Origin: Verrucomicrobiota bacterium
GTDB lineage: Bacteria; Verrucomicrobiota; Verrucomicrobiia; Methylacidiphilales; UBA1321
Assembly (NCBI GenBank): GCA_013285645.1
Contig: JABDHJ010000016.1
Coordinates: 1-53,924, forward strand
Reading direction: 5' to 3'
Length of the DNA stretch: 53,924 nucleotides
In this document: positions 1 to 7,730 of the stretch, one piece after another
Layout: each line of letters starts with the position of its first letter
Numbering within the stretch: the stretch's first letter is position 1
Notes under the pieces: model-generated
What the model was told of the DNA's origin: nothing
The model's input: only the letters and a program-made list of their open reading frames with translations
The model's database searches: none
Translations under genes and position numbers: made by a program

Positions 1-1155
1 GCTGTAGACATTGGAGGGATCAAACAAACGGCGACACTGGCGCTGTTGTCTATAAGTCGGCTGGGCTTCGAGCCACTTTACCGCATCGCCGAGCTTGGCG
101 AAATCTTTGAGGAGAAAAGCTCCATCGCCGCCCAACGCGCGGAAAGCCGGGATGTCCTGGCACCAGACCGGCAACCGATAAAGCGCGGCCTCGAGAAGCG
201 GCATGCCGAAGCCTTCCTGCTTCGAGGGGAAAAGAAGGCAATCGGAGAGGAGATAAAGATCGCGCATGGTGTCGTCCTGGACCTCGAAGAAGTCGTTCAC
301 GAAGACCACATGGCTCTGCAATTCAGCTGGGAGCGATTGACGCAGAAAAGTTCCGTAATGCTCGGAGGCAGGGCTGTTGGGAACTTTCGCCCCAGTGATA
401 AAAAGCAGGGGATTGCGTTCCCCCTCCTTCAATTTCTTGATGACCTCAATGGCGAAATCGATGTTCTTGCGAACCATGACGCGGGCGGGCAGGAAGAAGA
501 CGAAATCACGCCACTGTATGCCCACGGAAGTGAGCGACTCGCGCATTTCGTTTGTGACCATGAAGAGACGAGCCGGATCGACCATATTGGGGACGACCTT
601 GGCCGTTACCGGCGGCTTGAGATTCTTCTTGAGCTCGGCGGCGCGCAATTCGGAAGTGGCGATGTAGGTCACATCAGGGCAACTCGTCCGCATGAGATTC
701 CACGGCGGCTGCGTTGGGTTGGGCAGCGCGTAGTCGGTGTTGGTGGCGGTGAGATCGTGCGTCCACGCGATCATCTTGTGCGTCGGAGCAAGGTCATGCA
801 GAGCGCGGGTCAACGCCAGGTTATGGTGCATGGTGAAGACGTTGTGCACGAAGGTGACATCGACGCCAGTCAACTGCGCGCGTAACGCCTCGACCAGTGT
901 CGAGCGATACTGGCTGAAACTCTGGTCGGATTGGCCGCGAATCAGAACGGCGCTGACGCTTTTGTTAAGTTCAAACTCGGGTGTGAGTTCCGGCATCAGG
1001 ACGAATTCGTAGCCCTCGCCGGAGTCGATGCCCGCGCCGCTCAGGACCTTCACTTCGTGCCCGGCCTTCAGCAGCATGACGGCCTGATCGCGCATGACGT
1101 TCTCGACACCGCCGATTTCCGGCCAGGTCGTGAAGTGGAGTAGCGCGATTTTCAT
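1..1155 (-). CDS. GT4-family glycosyltransferase (3' end cut by window)
   Basis: Reading the minus strand from an ATG at 1153-1155 gives 385 codons with no stop, so the C-terminus lies outside the window. The start MKIALLHFTTWPEIGGVENV is the typical N-terminal Rossmann strand and glycine-rich loop of GT-B, family GT4 enzymes. Near residues 314-323 EGFGMPLLEA carries the E-x7-E donor-binding signature. The family transfers an activated sugar onto a glycan or lipid acceptor at the cytoplasmic face of the membrane; the sugar and acceptor cannot be read from sequence. It diverges from plsY. Long plus-strand ORFs over it are shadows. Confidence 0.9.
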   Translation of the reverse strand, partial: MKIALLHFTTWPEIGGVENVMRDQAVMLLKAGHEVKVLSGAGIDSGEGYEFVLMPELTPEFELNKSVSAVLIRGQSDQSFSQYRSTLVEALRAQLTGVDVTFVHNVFTMHHNLALTRALHDLAPTHKMIAWTHDLTATNTDYALPNPTQPPWNLMRTSCPDVTYIATSELRAAELKKNLKPPVTAKVVPNMVDPARLFMVTNEMRESLTSVGIQWRDFVFFLPARVMVRKNIDFAIEVIKKLKEGERNPLLFITGAKVPNSPASEHYGTFLRQSLPAELQSHVVFVNDFFEVQDDTMRDLYLLSDCLLFPSKQEGFGMPLLEAALYRLPVWCQDIPAFRALGGDGAFLLKDFAKLGDAVKWLEAQPTYRQQRQCRRLFDPSNVYS

Positions 1156-1228
1156 CCGCGCAAACCATAGACTTTGTTACGCGGCGGAAAAACACTTTTT
1201 TATGGGAAATAACTCGGAAACGTTTGAG

Positions 1229-1288
1229 GTAGCCGTCGACCTCCGGGCGAGGGTGCTGAAAGACCCGCGCTCGGAGATCGCGGGCTAC
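1229..1288. repeat. GTAGCC...GGCTAC intergenic foldback, copy 1
   Basis: The stretch begins GTAGCCGTCGACCTCCGGGC and ends CGCGCTCGGAGATCGCGGGC followed by TACC. The outer GTAGCC and GGCTAC are complementary, as are CCGCG and CGCGG inside. Both end blocks recur almost letter for letter at 17073-17134. It sits between the divergent GT4 gene and plsY. Confidence 0.75.
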
Positions 1289-1344
1289 CTGCATACCGAA
1301 GAATCTGCTTGCCGCCTGAGCGCGGCATCCTATTGAACATCGGA

Positions 1345-1986
1345 ATGATCCCGAACACTTATCAATGGCTTTGGCCGGTGTTCTTCTATGCAGTGGGTTC
1401 GATTCCGACCGGTTATCTCATTGGAAAAACGCGGGGCCTCGACATCCGTCAGCATGGCAGCGGCAACATCGGCGCGACCAACGTGTGGCGGGTGATGGGA
1501 CGCAACTGGGGTCTGGCTGCGTTCATCAGCGATTTCCTCAAGGGCTTTTTGCCGCTCTATTTGGTGCGGACGCTCAGCTTTCCTGATGCCGATTCCTGGA
1601 CGGTCACCCTCCTGCTCGTGGCCTGCGGAATCGCCGCCATTCTTGGCCACAATTATACGCCGTGGCTGGGCTTCAAGGGAGGAAAGGGCATCGCCACCTC
1701 GGCGGGAATGCTCGGCGCGCTGATGCCCCCGGTACTGGCCGTCGCGCTCTCGCTCTGGATTATTGCGGTGCTGATCACTCGCACCGTTTCGATCGGCTCG
1801 ATTCTCGCTTCGGTCGTCCTACTACCGGCGGCGGATTGGTTTTATCCCGGGAACTGGATTTATATCGGGCTGGCCACGCTCGCGGGAGGACTTGCCGTCT
1901 GGCGGCATCGCGCCAATATTCAACGACTACGGGCCGGAACGGAATCGCGAATCGAGTTCTCGTCCAAGAAAAAGAACGTCACATGA
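1345..1986 (+). CDS. plsY: Glycerol-3-phosphate acyltransferase PlsY
   Basis: A 213-residue polytopic membrane protein with the PlsY signatures GSIPTGYLIG near the N-terminus, HGSGNIGATN, and GHNYTPWLGFKGGKG in the middle. PlsY uses acyl-phosphate to acylate the sn-1 position of glycerol-3-phosphate, the first step of phospholipid synthesis, at the inner membrane. The ATG at 1345 gives the usual family length; a TTG at 1309 in the same frame would add 12 residues. Its stop overlaps the gpsA start in an ATGA, so the acyltransferase and the enzyme making its substrate are translationally coupled. Confidence 0.95.
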   Translation: MIPNTYQWLWPVFFYAVGSIPTGYLIGKTRGLDIRQHGSGNIGATNVWRVMGRNWGLAAFISDFLKGFLPLYLVRTLSFPDADSWTVTLLLVACGIAAILGHNYTPWLGFKGGKGIATSAGMLGALMPPVLAVALSLWIIAVLITRTVSIGSILASVVLLPAADWFYPGNWIYIGLATLAGGLAVWRHRANIQRLRAGTESRIEFSSKKKNVT

Positions 1987-2870
1987 CCATCATTATTCTA
2001 GGACACGGCGCATGGGGTCGCGCCATCGGACAAGTCGCGCAACGTTTGGGGCATCAGGTCCATTTTGCCTCGCACACCGATGCGCAATGGCCCGCCGTGA
2101 AACCGGATTATATTCTCGTCGCGGTGCCCGTGCAGCATGTGCGCGAAACGCTGGCCCATTTCCCGGCGCTGGGCGTGCCGGTGCTGAGCCTTTGCAAGGG
2201 ACTGGAAATCACAACCGGGGATCGCGTCAGCGAAATCATCAGCGAGGTTTGGAATGAACCACGAGTCGCCGCGCTTTCCGGCCCGACCTTCGCCTCGGAA
2301 ATCGCCGCAGGTCTTCCCGCCACTTGTACCATCGCGGCGGAGGATGAGAATCTCGCGAAACAATTTCAGGCGGTTCTTCATCAGCCTAATTTTCGCACCT
2401 ATTGGTCCTCCGATTTGATTGGCGTGGAATTGGGCGGTGCGTTGAAAAATATTTACGCGATTGCCGGGGGCGCCTGCCATGGATTGAAGCTTGGGCAAAA
2501 TTCGCTGGCGGGATTGCTCACCCGTTGTCTGGCGGAGATGACGCGCATCGGAGTCCATGCCGGAGCCAAGGCGGAGACTTTCTCCGGCTTGAGCGGCATC
2601 GGCGATTTGATGCTGACCGCGACGAGCGAACAGAGCCGTAATTTTCGTTTGGGAAGCCTGCTGGGCCAGGGCTACACGGTGGAGCAGATTTTGCCGAAGC
2701 TTGGTGGCGTTTGCGAAGGTCTTCCCACTACGCTTTCTGTTCATCTCAACACGACCATTCCCGCCGACTCGAAGCCGATCGTAACGCAACTCCACGCCGT
2801 GCTTTACGACGGCGTCCCGCCCATCATGGCGGTGAAGAATCTCCTCGGTCGCGCTGCACGGGATGAATGA
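1983..2870 (+). CDS. gpsA: NAD(P)-dependent glycerol-3-phosphate dehydrogenase
   Basis: It reduces dihydroxyacetone phosphate to sn-glycerol-3-phosphate in the cytoplasm, supplying PlsY. The N-terminus MTIIILGHGAWGRAIG is the GxGxxG dinucleotide-binding fold, and GGALKNIYAIAGG contains the catalytic lysine. LSGPTFASEIA and SGLSGIGDLMLT are further family motifs. At 295 residues it is shorter than the usual roughly 330; the missing part is mostly the loop after the first strand-helix unit, where the sequence goes quickly from HFASHTDAQWP to the YILVAVPVQ strand. The start is fixed by the ATGA overlap with plsY; the longer open frame upstream is out of register with plsY and not real. Confidence 0.94.
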   Translation: MTIIILGHGAWGRAIGQVAQRLGHQVHFASHTDAQWPAVKPDYILVAVPVQHVRETLAHFPALGVPVLSLCKGLEITTGDRVSEIISEVWNEPRVAALSGPTFASEIAAGLPATCTIAAEDENLAKQFQAVLHQPNFRTYWSSDLIGVELGGALKNIYAIAGGACHGLKLGQNSLAGLLTRCLAEMTRIGVHAGAKAETFSGLSGIGDLMLTATSEQSRNFRLGSLLGQGYTVEQILPKLGGVCEGLPTTLSVHLNTTIPADSKPIVTQLHAVLYDGVPPIMAVKNLLGRAARDE

Positions 2871-2877
2871 ATTTTTT

Positions 2878-2992
2878 TTAACAGGAAAACATGAAGACAT
2901 GAAATACATGAAGGGATTTTTTGGGACCGACTATCCAACTTTCATGTGCACAGGTTTTTCATGTTTTCCTGATTTCATGTTTTCCTGTTAAA
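2878..2992. repeat. AACAGGAAAACATGAAG foldback repeat, copy 1
   Basis: The left arm TTAACAGGAAAACATGAAGA (continuing CATGAAATACATGAA) pairs with a right arm ending TTTCATGTTTTCCTGTTAAA. The same arms recur at 33426-33527 with a different centre. It lies just after gpsA, in a position where it could end transcription. Confidence 0.75.
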
Positions 2993-3069
2993 AATTGTCT
3001 TTCTACGTACCAACTCGTCGAAAAGAACAGAAACTGACGGACAAACGTTGCGTCGTTGCGTGAAATTTC

Positions 3070-3723
3070 TTAAGGAGTCAACTGCCGGTAAGTCTTCCCC
3101 TTCGGATCAAAATCGGTAGGGATGAAATTGGGGATTGAGCCGTCTTCATCAGCTAGCGTCCAATTGGCAGAACCATTTTTGTAGGCGACAGCAATAAATG
3201 GTCGTTTGTAGTAGGGCACTCCGTATACCCATTCGGACCATGTTTTAGAGAACGGGGGAGAATAAGGCAGCGGCAAAGGTACGGCTGAAGATCCTGGCTG
3301 ATAGGTGATTCTATATCCGGTCAAAAAAACGGCGGGCAATCCACCAGGCGCCGATGAATCGACACAACATGTCACATCAAAACAAACGTTTTCCCTTTTT
3401 AGACTTTCATCTTTAGGCGGAACTTTCCCTATTACATGAAACAGGTGAACGTAAAAAATTGATGGATCCGTGACGTACTTACCATCGATTAAATGTTGAA
3501 AAATCTCCGTGGAAGACTTTCCTTCCGGATAGTGACCGCTGTGATCTTTAGAGTAAGCATCCAAAGACAGTTCGATGGCCCGTGTTGTTTGCAGTACAGA
3601 CTTTTGATAGGCAGCCCCAGGTCCACCCGTTGGTCCGAATGCCGTTGCTACGAGAATAATGATGACAAAAACTACGACCGAATAATTTAAAACCTTACTC
3701 TTGGAAGTAGGTTCCTTTTTCAT
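3070..3723 (-). CDS. Membrane-anchored pseudopilin-like protein
   Basis: A 217-residue protein with one membrane helix (about residues 12-30) followed by an amphipathic stretch, QTTRAIELSLDAYSKDHSGHYP, which resembles the start of the soluble domain in type II secretion pseudopilins (helix, then a tyrosine/proline turn). The prepilin peptidase site (G-F-x3-E) is absent, so it is probably a fixed membrane protein using that fold. Two adjacent cysteines (TCCVD) are seen. Its ATG overlaps the stop of the upstream symporter gene by four bases, suggesting co-translation. A second protein of this type lies at 24479-25015. Its role is unknown. Confidence 0.6.
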   Translation of the reverse strand: MKKEPTSKSKVLNYSVVVFVIIILVATAFGPTGGPGAAYQKSVLQTTRAIELSLDAYSKDHSGHYPEGKSSTEIFQHLIDGKYVTDPSIFYVHLFHVIGKVPPKDESLKRENVCFDVTCCVDSSAPGGLPAVFLTGYRITYQPGSSAVPLPLPYSPPFSKTWSEWVYGVPYYKRPFIAVAYKNGSANWTLADEDGSIPNFIPTDFDPKGKTYRQLTP

Positions 3724-5381
3724 TTATTTGTCTTCGACGAATTTTTCTTAAAACACCAAGCCACCGCATAAGTCGTCAGCGTCCCAAACATGACGCGCCA
3801 GGGGAATTCGATTTGGACGAGCCAGTCGGGAGGATGGACGTAGCCTTCGGAGAATTTCAGGAGGCCGTGCTGGGCGAGATAGATGATGTTGTAGCTGATG
3901 TCGTAGCTCTGGCCGCGCACGGCGTTGATGACATCCCAGGGCAGGCCGCTCCAGATGGCGACGGCGACAAAACCGGCCAGCATGCCGATGAGATTGCCTT
4001 GCTCTGTCCCGCGCGTCTTAGTCGTCAGGCCGAGCAGGAAGATGCCGAGCAGCGATCCGTAGGTGTAGCCAAAAATTCCGAGCACGATGGGGATGATCCG
4101 CGCATGGGGCGAGTAGACGACTACCGCTGCCGTGATCGTGCCCACTGCCGCGAGCAGCAGCGCGAAGACCACCGTGCTCCAGCGAACGGCGGTGACAACC
4201 TGGCGCTCGGTTTCTCCTTTTCTTCCCAGATACGGCACCCAGAAATCCTGCGTGAAACTGGTGGCCAACGCATTGAGCGCCGTGCTGAGCGAGCCCATCG
4301 CCGTGGCCAAAACGCCCGCCACCAGCAAACCGCGTGCGCCCGGCGGAAGCTGGTGCAGGATGTAGTAGGAGAAAATCTCTGGGTTCTTGGTCGGTAAATG
4401 CGGGTCGGGATGATGCTGATAAAAAACGTAGATAAGAATGCCGATGAACGCGAAGGCCAGCCCCACCGGAATATCGATGAGCCCGGAGAGAATCAGCGCC
4501 AACCGGCTCTTGTGATAATCCTTCGCGGTCAACATCCGCTGCACCATGTCCTGGTCCGTACCGTGCGTGGCCATGGTGGTGAAAACCGATCCGAGCAGCG
4601 CGGCCCAGATGGTGTATTCGCTGCCAAGAATATCGTAGACGTTGGCGAGGATGCCCTTCGAGTGATCGATGCCTGAATCGAAAACCGTCATGTCCGTCGG
4701 CCCGGTCAACGCGCCGTGCGCCCCGCTCCAACCACCCACGCCAAACCAAAGCGAGATGAGTGCATAGACCAGAGCGCCACCCATCACCGTCGCCTGAATC
4801 ACATCCGTCCACACAACTGCGCGGATACCTCCCGCCGCGGTGTAAATCGTGGTCAATATCACGACCAACAAAACCGCCCCACCATAAATCCAGACCTTTT
4901 CCGAGTCCGTCGCCGCGACGCCGTGCACCATTTCGTAACCAAGGACAATGATCACCGCCGCCACGTAAAGCCGCGTACCGCTGGCCAGCAGTCGCGTGAC
5001 CAGAAAGACCGCAGAAGCCGCATTGCGCGTCGCCACCCCAAAGCGAACTTCAAGGAACTCGTAAATCGAGACAACGTTATTGTCGTAAAAGGGCCGCAGA
5101 AAAAGATAAGCCACGATGACGCGCGCGATGACCGTGCCGATGGCCAGTTGAACGTAAGTGAAATTGCGCAGATGATACCCCTCCCCCGGCGCTCCGAGAA
5201 AGGTCGCCGCGCTCAACTCCGCTGCGATAATCGAGGCCAGCACCGCCCACCAGGGCAGTTGACGTCCGCCCACGCTGAATTCGCGCATGCTCAGGCCGCT
5301 GCGACGCGCCGAGGCCAGTCCCACCCCGATGACGAGGCCGAAGTAGGCAAGAATGGCGAATCCGTCCCAGAAATAATCCAT
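3720..5381 (-). CDS. Sodium:solute symporter (SSF family)
   Basis: A 553-residue protein with about 13-14 hydrophobic segments and the layout of the SSF (SLC5) family: an early FSVGGRQLPWWAVLASI segment, AELSAATFLGAPGEGY with its conserved small residues, and a TRGLLVAGVLATAMGSLSTALNAL-type segment late in the protein (split motif GLLVAGVLATAMGSL). The family couples inward Na+ flow to uptake of sugars, amino acids, carboxylates or similar solutes; the substrate cannot be told. A pseudopilin-like gene follows with a four-base overlap. The promoter should lie in 5382-5514, shared with the divergent TonB-like gene. Confidence 0.9.
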   Translation of the reverse strand: MDYFWDGFAILAYFGLVIGVGLASARRSGLSMREFSVGGRQLPWWAVLASIIAAELSAATFLGAPGEGYHLRNFTYVQLAIGTVIARVIVAYLFLRPFYDNNVVSIYEFLEVRFGVATRNAASAVFLVTRLLASGTRLYVAAVIIVLGYEMVHGVAATDSEKVWIYGGAVLLVVILTTIYTAAGGIRAVVWTDVIQATVMGGALVYALISLWFGVGGWSGAHGALTGPTDMTVFDSGIDHSKGILANVYDILGSEYTIWAALLGSVFTTMATHGTDQDMVQRMLTAKDYHKSRLALILSGLIDIPVGLAFAFIGILIYVFYQHHPDPHLPTKNPEIFSYYILHQLPPGARGLLVAGVLATAMGSLSTALNALATSFTQDFWVPYLGRKGETERQVVTAVRWSTVVFALLLAAVGTITAAVVVYSPHARIIPIVLGIFGYTYGSLLGIFLLGLTTKTRGTEQGNLIGMLAGFVAVAIWSGLPWDVINAVRGQSYDISYNIIYLAQHGLLKFSEGYVHPPDWLVQIEFPWRVMFGTLTTYAVAWCFKKNSSKTNK

Positions 5382-5514
5382 CGGAACGTTATTAAACGGT
5401 AATCCGGTAAGAACCTATCTCAAAATAAACGCGCGGTTTGGCGGCCTCGTAACGTCAAATCCTTAGTAAATTGAATTCCCGTTGGGTAAATATCTGATTT
5501 AGTATAGCCCGTCC

Positions 5515-6606
5515 ATGCCTTACAGCGCCCCCATGTCATACGAGACGGAAGACCAGGATTCGATTCCCACGAAGTGGATCGTCCTGTTTGTCGTGCTCTC
5601 CCTCCTCGCGCATGCGGTGCTTCTCTTCGCGCTGGTTTTCCTGTCGAAGCATATCCCGGAGCCCAATCTCGAACCGGAGAAAAGTCCGACTGTGGCTCTC
5701 CATCTCATTCCACCACCGCCTGCGGTCCCTACGCCCAAGCCTATTTTCATGCCCACGCCGGACCAAAAGAATACGAAGCATAAGGACTCCCTGGTCCAGT
5801 CGGACCACGACACGGTACTCGCCTCCAAAAGCAAAACGAGCCGCAAACCGGATTCGATCATGCCAGATGTGGTCAGCAAAGATACGCATGCCACCTCGCT
5901 GGACAGCTCGCCCAGTGCACCGCCGACGCAAAAATCGCAGGCTGAGACGACTCCGCCGACTCCCAAGGCCGAGCCCGCCAAGCAACCGCCCACCCCGCCT
6001 CAACCCCAGCAGCCTCCGCAGCCGAAAGCAGAGCCGTCGAAAACACCGCCTACACCCACCAAGACGCCTCCTCCGCCCAATCCCGCTCCGACTCCCCCGC
6101 CCAAACAGCCCCCACCACAGGCCGTCGATCCTAACGGATTGCCCGTCCTTCCCGCGCTGGCTGCCCCCACCATGGCGCCCCAGACCTCGGCGACCGCCCA
6201 ACAAGCCCAAGTCGCCACGCCTCCGCCCATGATGCCTATCGTCCCCGCGAACATGCAGGGGATGGCGGGTATTTCCGGACAACCTTCACCGCAGGCGATG
6301 AAAACGGATTTGGGCGCGTACAAAGCGCGGTTCTACCAGGCCGTCGGCTCGCGTTGGTACGCGCAACTGACCCCGCAGAAAACTCAAATTATTGGCGTGG
6401 GCACCGTTCGCATTCAATACACCATCTCACCCGACGGTATCGTCACTTATAAGGTGATCGATAGTGGCGGCGGTTCCATGCAACCCCTGCTCACCATCAG
6501 CGTCACCTCCATTCAGGGGGCCTCGCCGTTCATGCCCTTTCCGCCCTCGATGCTCAAGGACTATCCCGACGGTTACACCGACGAATTTTCGTTCAGCATT
6601 TATTGA
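5515..6606 (+). CDS. TonB-like energy-transducing protein
   Basis: A 363-residue protein with a cytoplasmic N-terminus, one membrane helix (about residues 24-44), then a very proline-rich linker with many PTPP/PPQP units (about 140-205), and a C-terminal globular domain containing GVGTVRIQYTISPDGIVTYK, which resembles the TonB C-terminal fold. This matches TonB/TolA-type proteins that span the periplasm. No exbB or exbD and no TonB-dependent receptor is nearby. ATGs at 5515 and 5533 are both possible starts. The stop abuts a long foldback repeat. Confidence 0.75.
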   Translation: MPYSAPMSYETEDQDSIPTKWIVLFVVLSLLAHAVLLFALVFLSKHIPEPNLEPEKSPTVALHLIPPPPAVPTPKPIFMPTPDQKNTKHKDSLVQSDHDTVLASKSKTSRKPDSIMPDVVSKDTHATSLDSSPSAPPTQKSQAETTPPTPKAEPAKQPPTPPQPQQPPQPKAEPSKTPPTPTKTPPPPNPAPTPPPKQPPPQAVDPNGLPVLPALAAPTMAPQTSATAQQAQVATPPPMMPIVPANMQGMAGISGQPSPQAMKTDLGAYKARFYQAVGSRWYAQLTPQKTQIIGVGTVRIQYTISPDGIVTYKVIDSGGGSMQPLLTISVTSIQGASPFMPFPPSMLKDYPDGYTDEFSFSIY

Positions 6607-6608
6607 GC

Positions 6609-6790
6609 CCCAAGGGAGATCTCTGCAAAAGTCTTTCTTCAAGCAATCAGTCATCTTGAGCTTGTCGCACACACATGTGACAAGATCAGTTCTGTACCTC
6701 TGAGAAAAGGCAGACCGAACTGATCCTTCGACAAGCTCAGGATGACTAATGCTAAATGTGAGAGTTTCGCAGAGGTCTCCTTCGGAGCTC
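6609..6790. repeat. Long foldback element with CTTCGACAAGCTCAGGATGA, full copy
   Basis: Two arms of roughly 85 bases pair along most of their length. GGGAGATCTCTGCAAAAGTC (left) matches the reverse complement of the GAGTTTCGCAGAGGTCTCC region (right); GTCATCTTGAGCTTGTCG (6650-6667) pairs with CGACAAGCTCAGGATGAC (6729-6746) with one mismatch; GATCAGTTC pairs with GAACTGATC near the centre. A copy of the centre and right arm is at 23222-23351. The CTTCGACAAGCTCAGGATGA core is a repeat I know from other bacterial genomes. Confidence 0.85.
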
Positions 6791-6847
6791 CTGACCGGCG
6801 TTAGGTTCTGGACAAATGGGCCAAATGAACGGCTTAATCGGTTGGTT

Positions 6848-7081
6848 ATGTCGAACAATGAAACCCTCGCCGCCCGGGCCGAACGCGCCGCCCAGATCGT
6901 CAAGCAGCCCGAGCTCTATAAGGTCTGCGAAGGCTGCGAATCCATTGTGGTGCGCAATGCGGCGACCTGTCCCAATTGCCACGGCTACCGGTTCGACGAG
7001 GACGCAGAACGGGTCCGATCCCAAGCTGAAATTTTAGGCAAACGACTGCCGACTTCGGTGCCTCCCAGTGAGTTAATGTAG
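6848..7081 (+). CDS. Small zinc-ribbon protein
   Basis: A 77-residue protein beginning MSNNETLAARAERAAQIVKQ. After a short helix it carries CEGC (about residues 28-31) and CPNC (about 41-44), a four-cysteine zinc ribbon. The frame stays open upstream to 6749, but that part runs through the foldback repeat and is not protein-like, so the ATG at 6848 is preferred. Such small ribbons often bind nucleic acid or protein; no function is claimed. Confidence 0.7.
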   Translation: MSNNETLAARAERAAQIVKQPELYKVCEGCESIVVRNAATCPNCHGYRFDEDAERVRSQAEILGKRLPTSVPPSELM

Positions 7082-7142
7082 CCCACTTGCCAAGTCGCAC
7101 TTTGCGAGTAAGATTGCAGGTAGGTCCATTTTACCGAATCCT

Positions 7143-7343
7143 ATGAGCCGCCCTGCCCTTCCCCTGAAATCGCGCGTCCGCTACGAAGGCCGTGCAAAGA
7201 CATTTGACCGGCGCGCCACTGTTGGCGCCGACCTGGAAAAGCTCCCCAACCCGATCTGGCGCACGGTGGGGCTGGTTTTGCGCTCGACGATGGCCGAGGC
7301 TCTTCGCGCGAAGACTGCTTACAAGACAGTTGGAAAGAAGTAG
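7143..7343 (+). CDS. Small basic hypothetical protein
   Basis: A 66-residue ORF starting MSRPALPLKSRVRYEGRAKT, rich in arginine and lysine, with no recognised domain. It follows the zinc-ribbon gene by about 60 bases in the same direction, and codon use looks like its neighbours. It could be a spurious frame. Confidence 0.45.
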   Translation: MSRPALPLKSRVRYEGRAKTFDRRATVGADLEKLPNPIWRTVGLVLRSTMAEALRAKTAYKTVGKK

Positions 7344-7730
7344 GGGTTTCCTTCAATGCCTTCGGTGACACGCTGGAGGCGTGTTAGCATGGTAGCCGGT
7401 GGTTGAGCGTAGCGACACCATCGGTAAAATGTAATAAGAGGATTTTATCCCGTAAGGGATAACAGCACGGCGCGTCACCTAAACCGATCTGGTTGGATCG
7501 CTCTCCCCTGCGATCCCTCCCGGATCGTCATCAGGGATAACCGTTTACCGGTGGTGTCGCTGCGCTCAACCACCGGCTATGGTGCTTTAAAACCTTCGGC
7601 TTATCCAAAGGCAACTACATCGTTACGGCTCATGATAACGGAATTTTAAAGCGCCCCATTTTACAGAGACCCTTTACCGTTTAAAATTGATTTGCCGTTG
7701 GGCGTCTTTGGCCGGAGCATATCCCTCCTT
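7344..7730. repeat. Intergenic stretch with TAGCCGGTGG foldback
   Basis: These 387 bases upstream of glyS hold no gene I can support. An outer inverted repeat pairs GTAGCCGGTGGTTGAGCG (from 7392) with CGCTCAACCACCGGCTA (ending about 7579), together with the flanking TAGCGACACCATCGGTAAA and TTTACCGGTGGTGTCGCTG. Inside are smaller hairpins such as TTATCCCGTAAGGGATAA. A short tail, CAACTACATCGTTACGGCT (about 7612-7630), recurs near 15304. No T-box or other riboswitch was recognised before glyS. Confidence 0.7.

Noticed and set aside
46..885. 279-codon plus-strand open frame at the left end
   Set aside because: The minus strand here encodes a GT4 glycosyltransferase with the E-x7-E motif running off the window edge.
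6749..6847. N-terminal extension of the zinc-ribbon protein
   Set aside because: The extra codons are read from the foldback repeat, and the same sequence at 23222 is non-coding.
7391..7580. CRISPR-like or tRNA-like structure before glyS
   Set aside because: There is one outer inverted repeat with inner hairpins, no regular direct repeats with spacers, and no tRNA arm or T-box motif.
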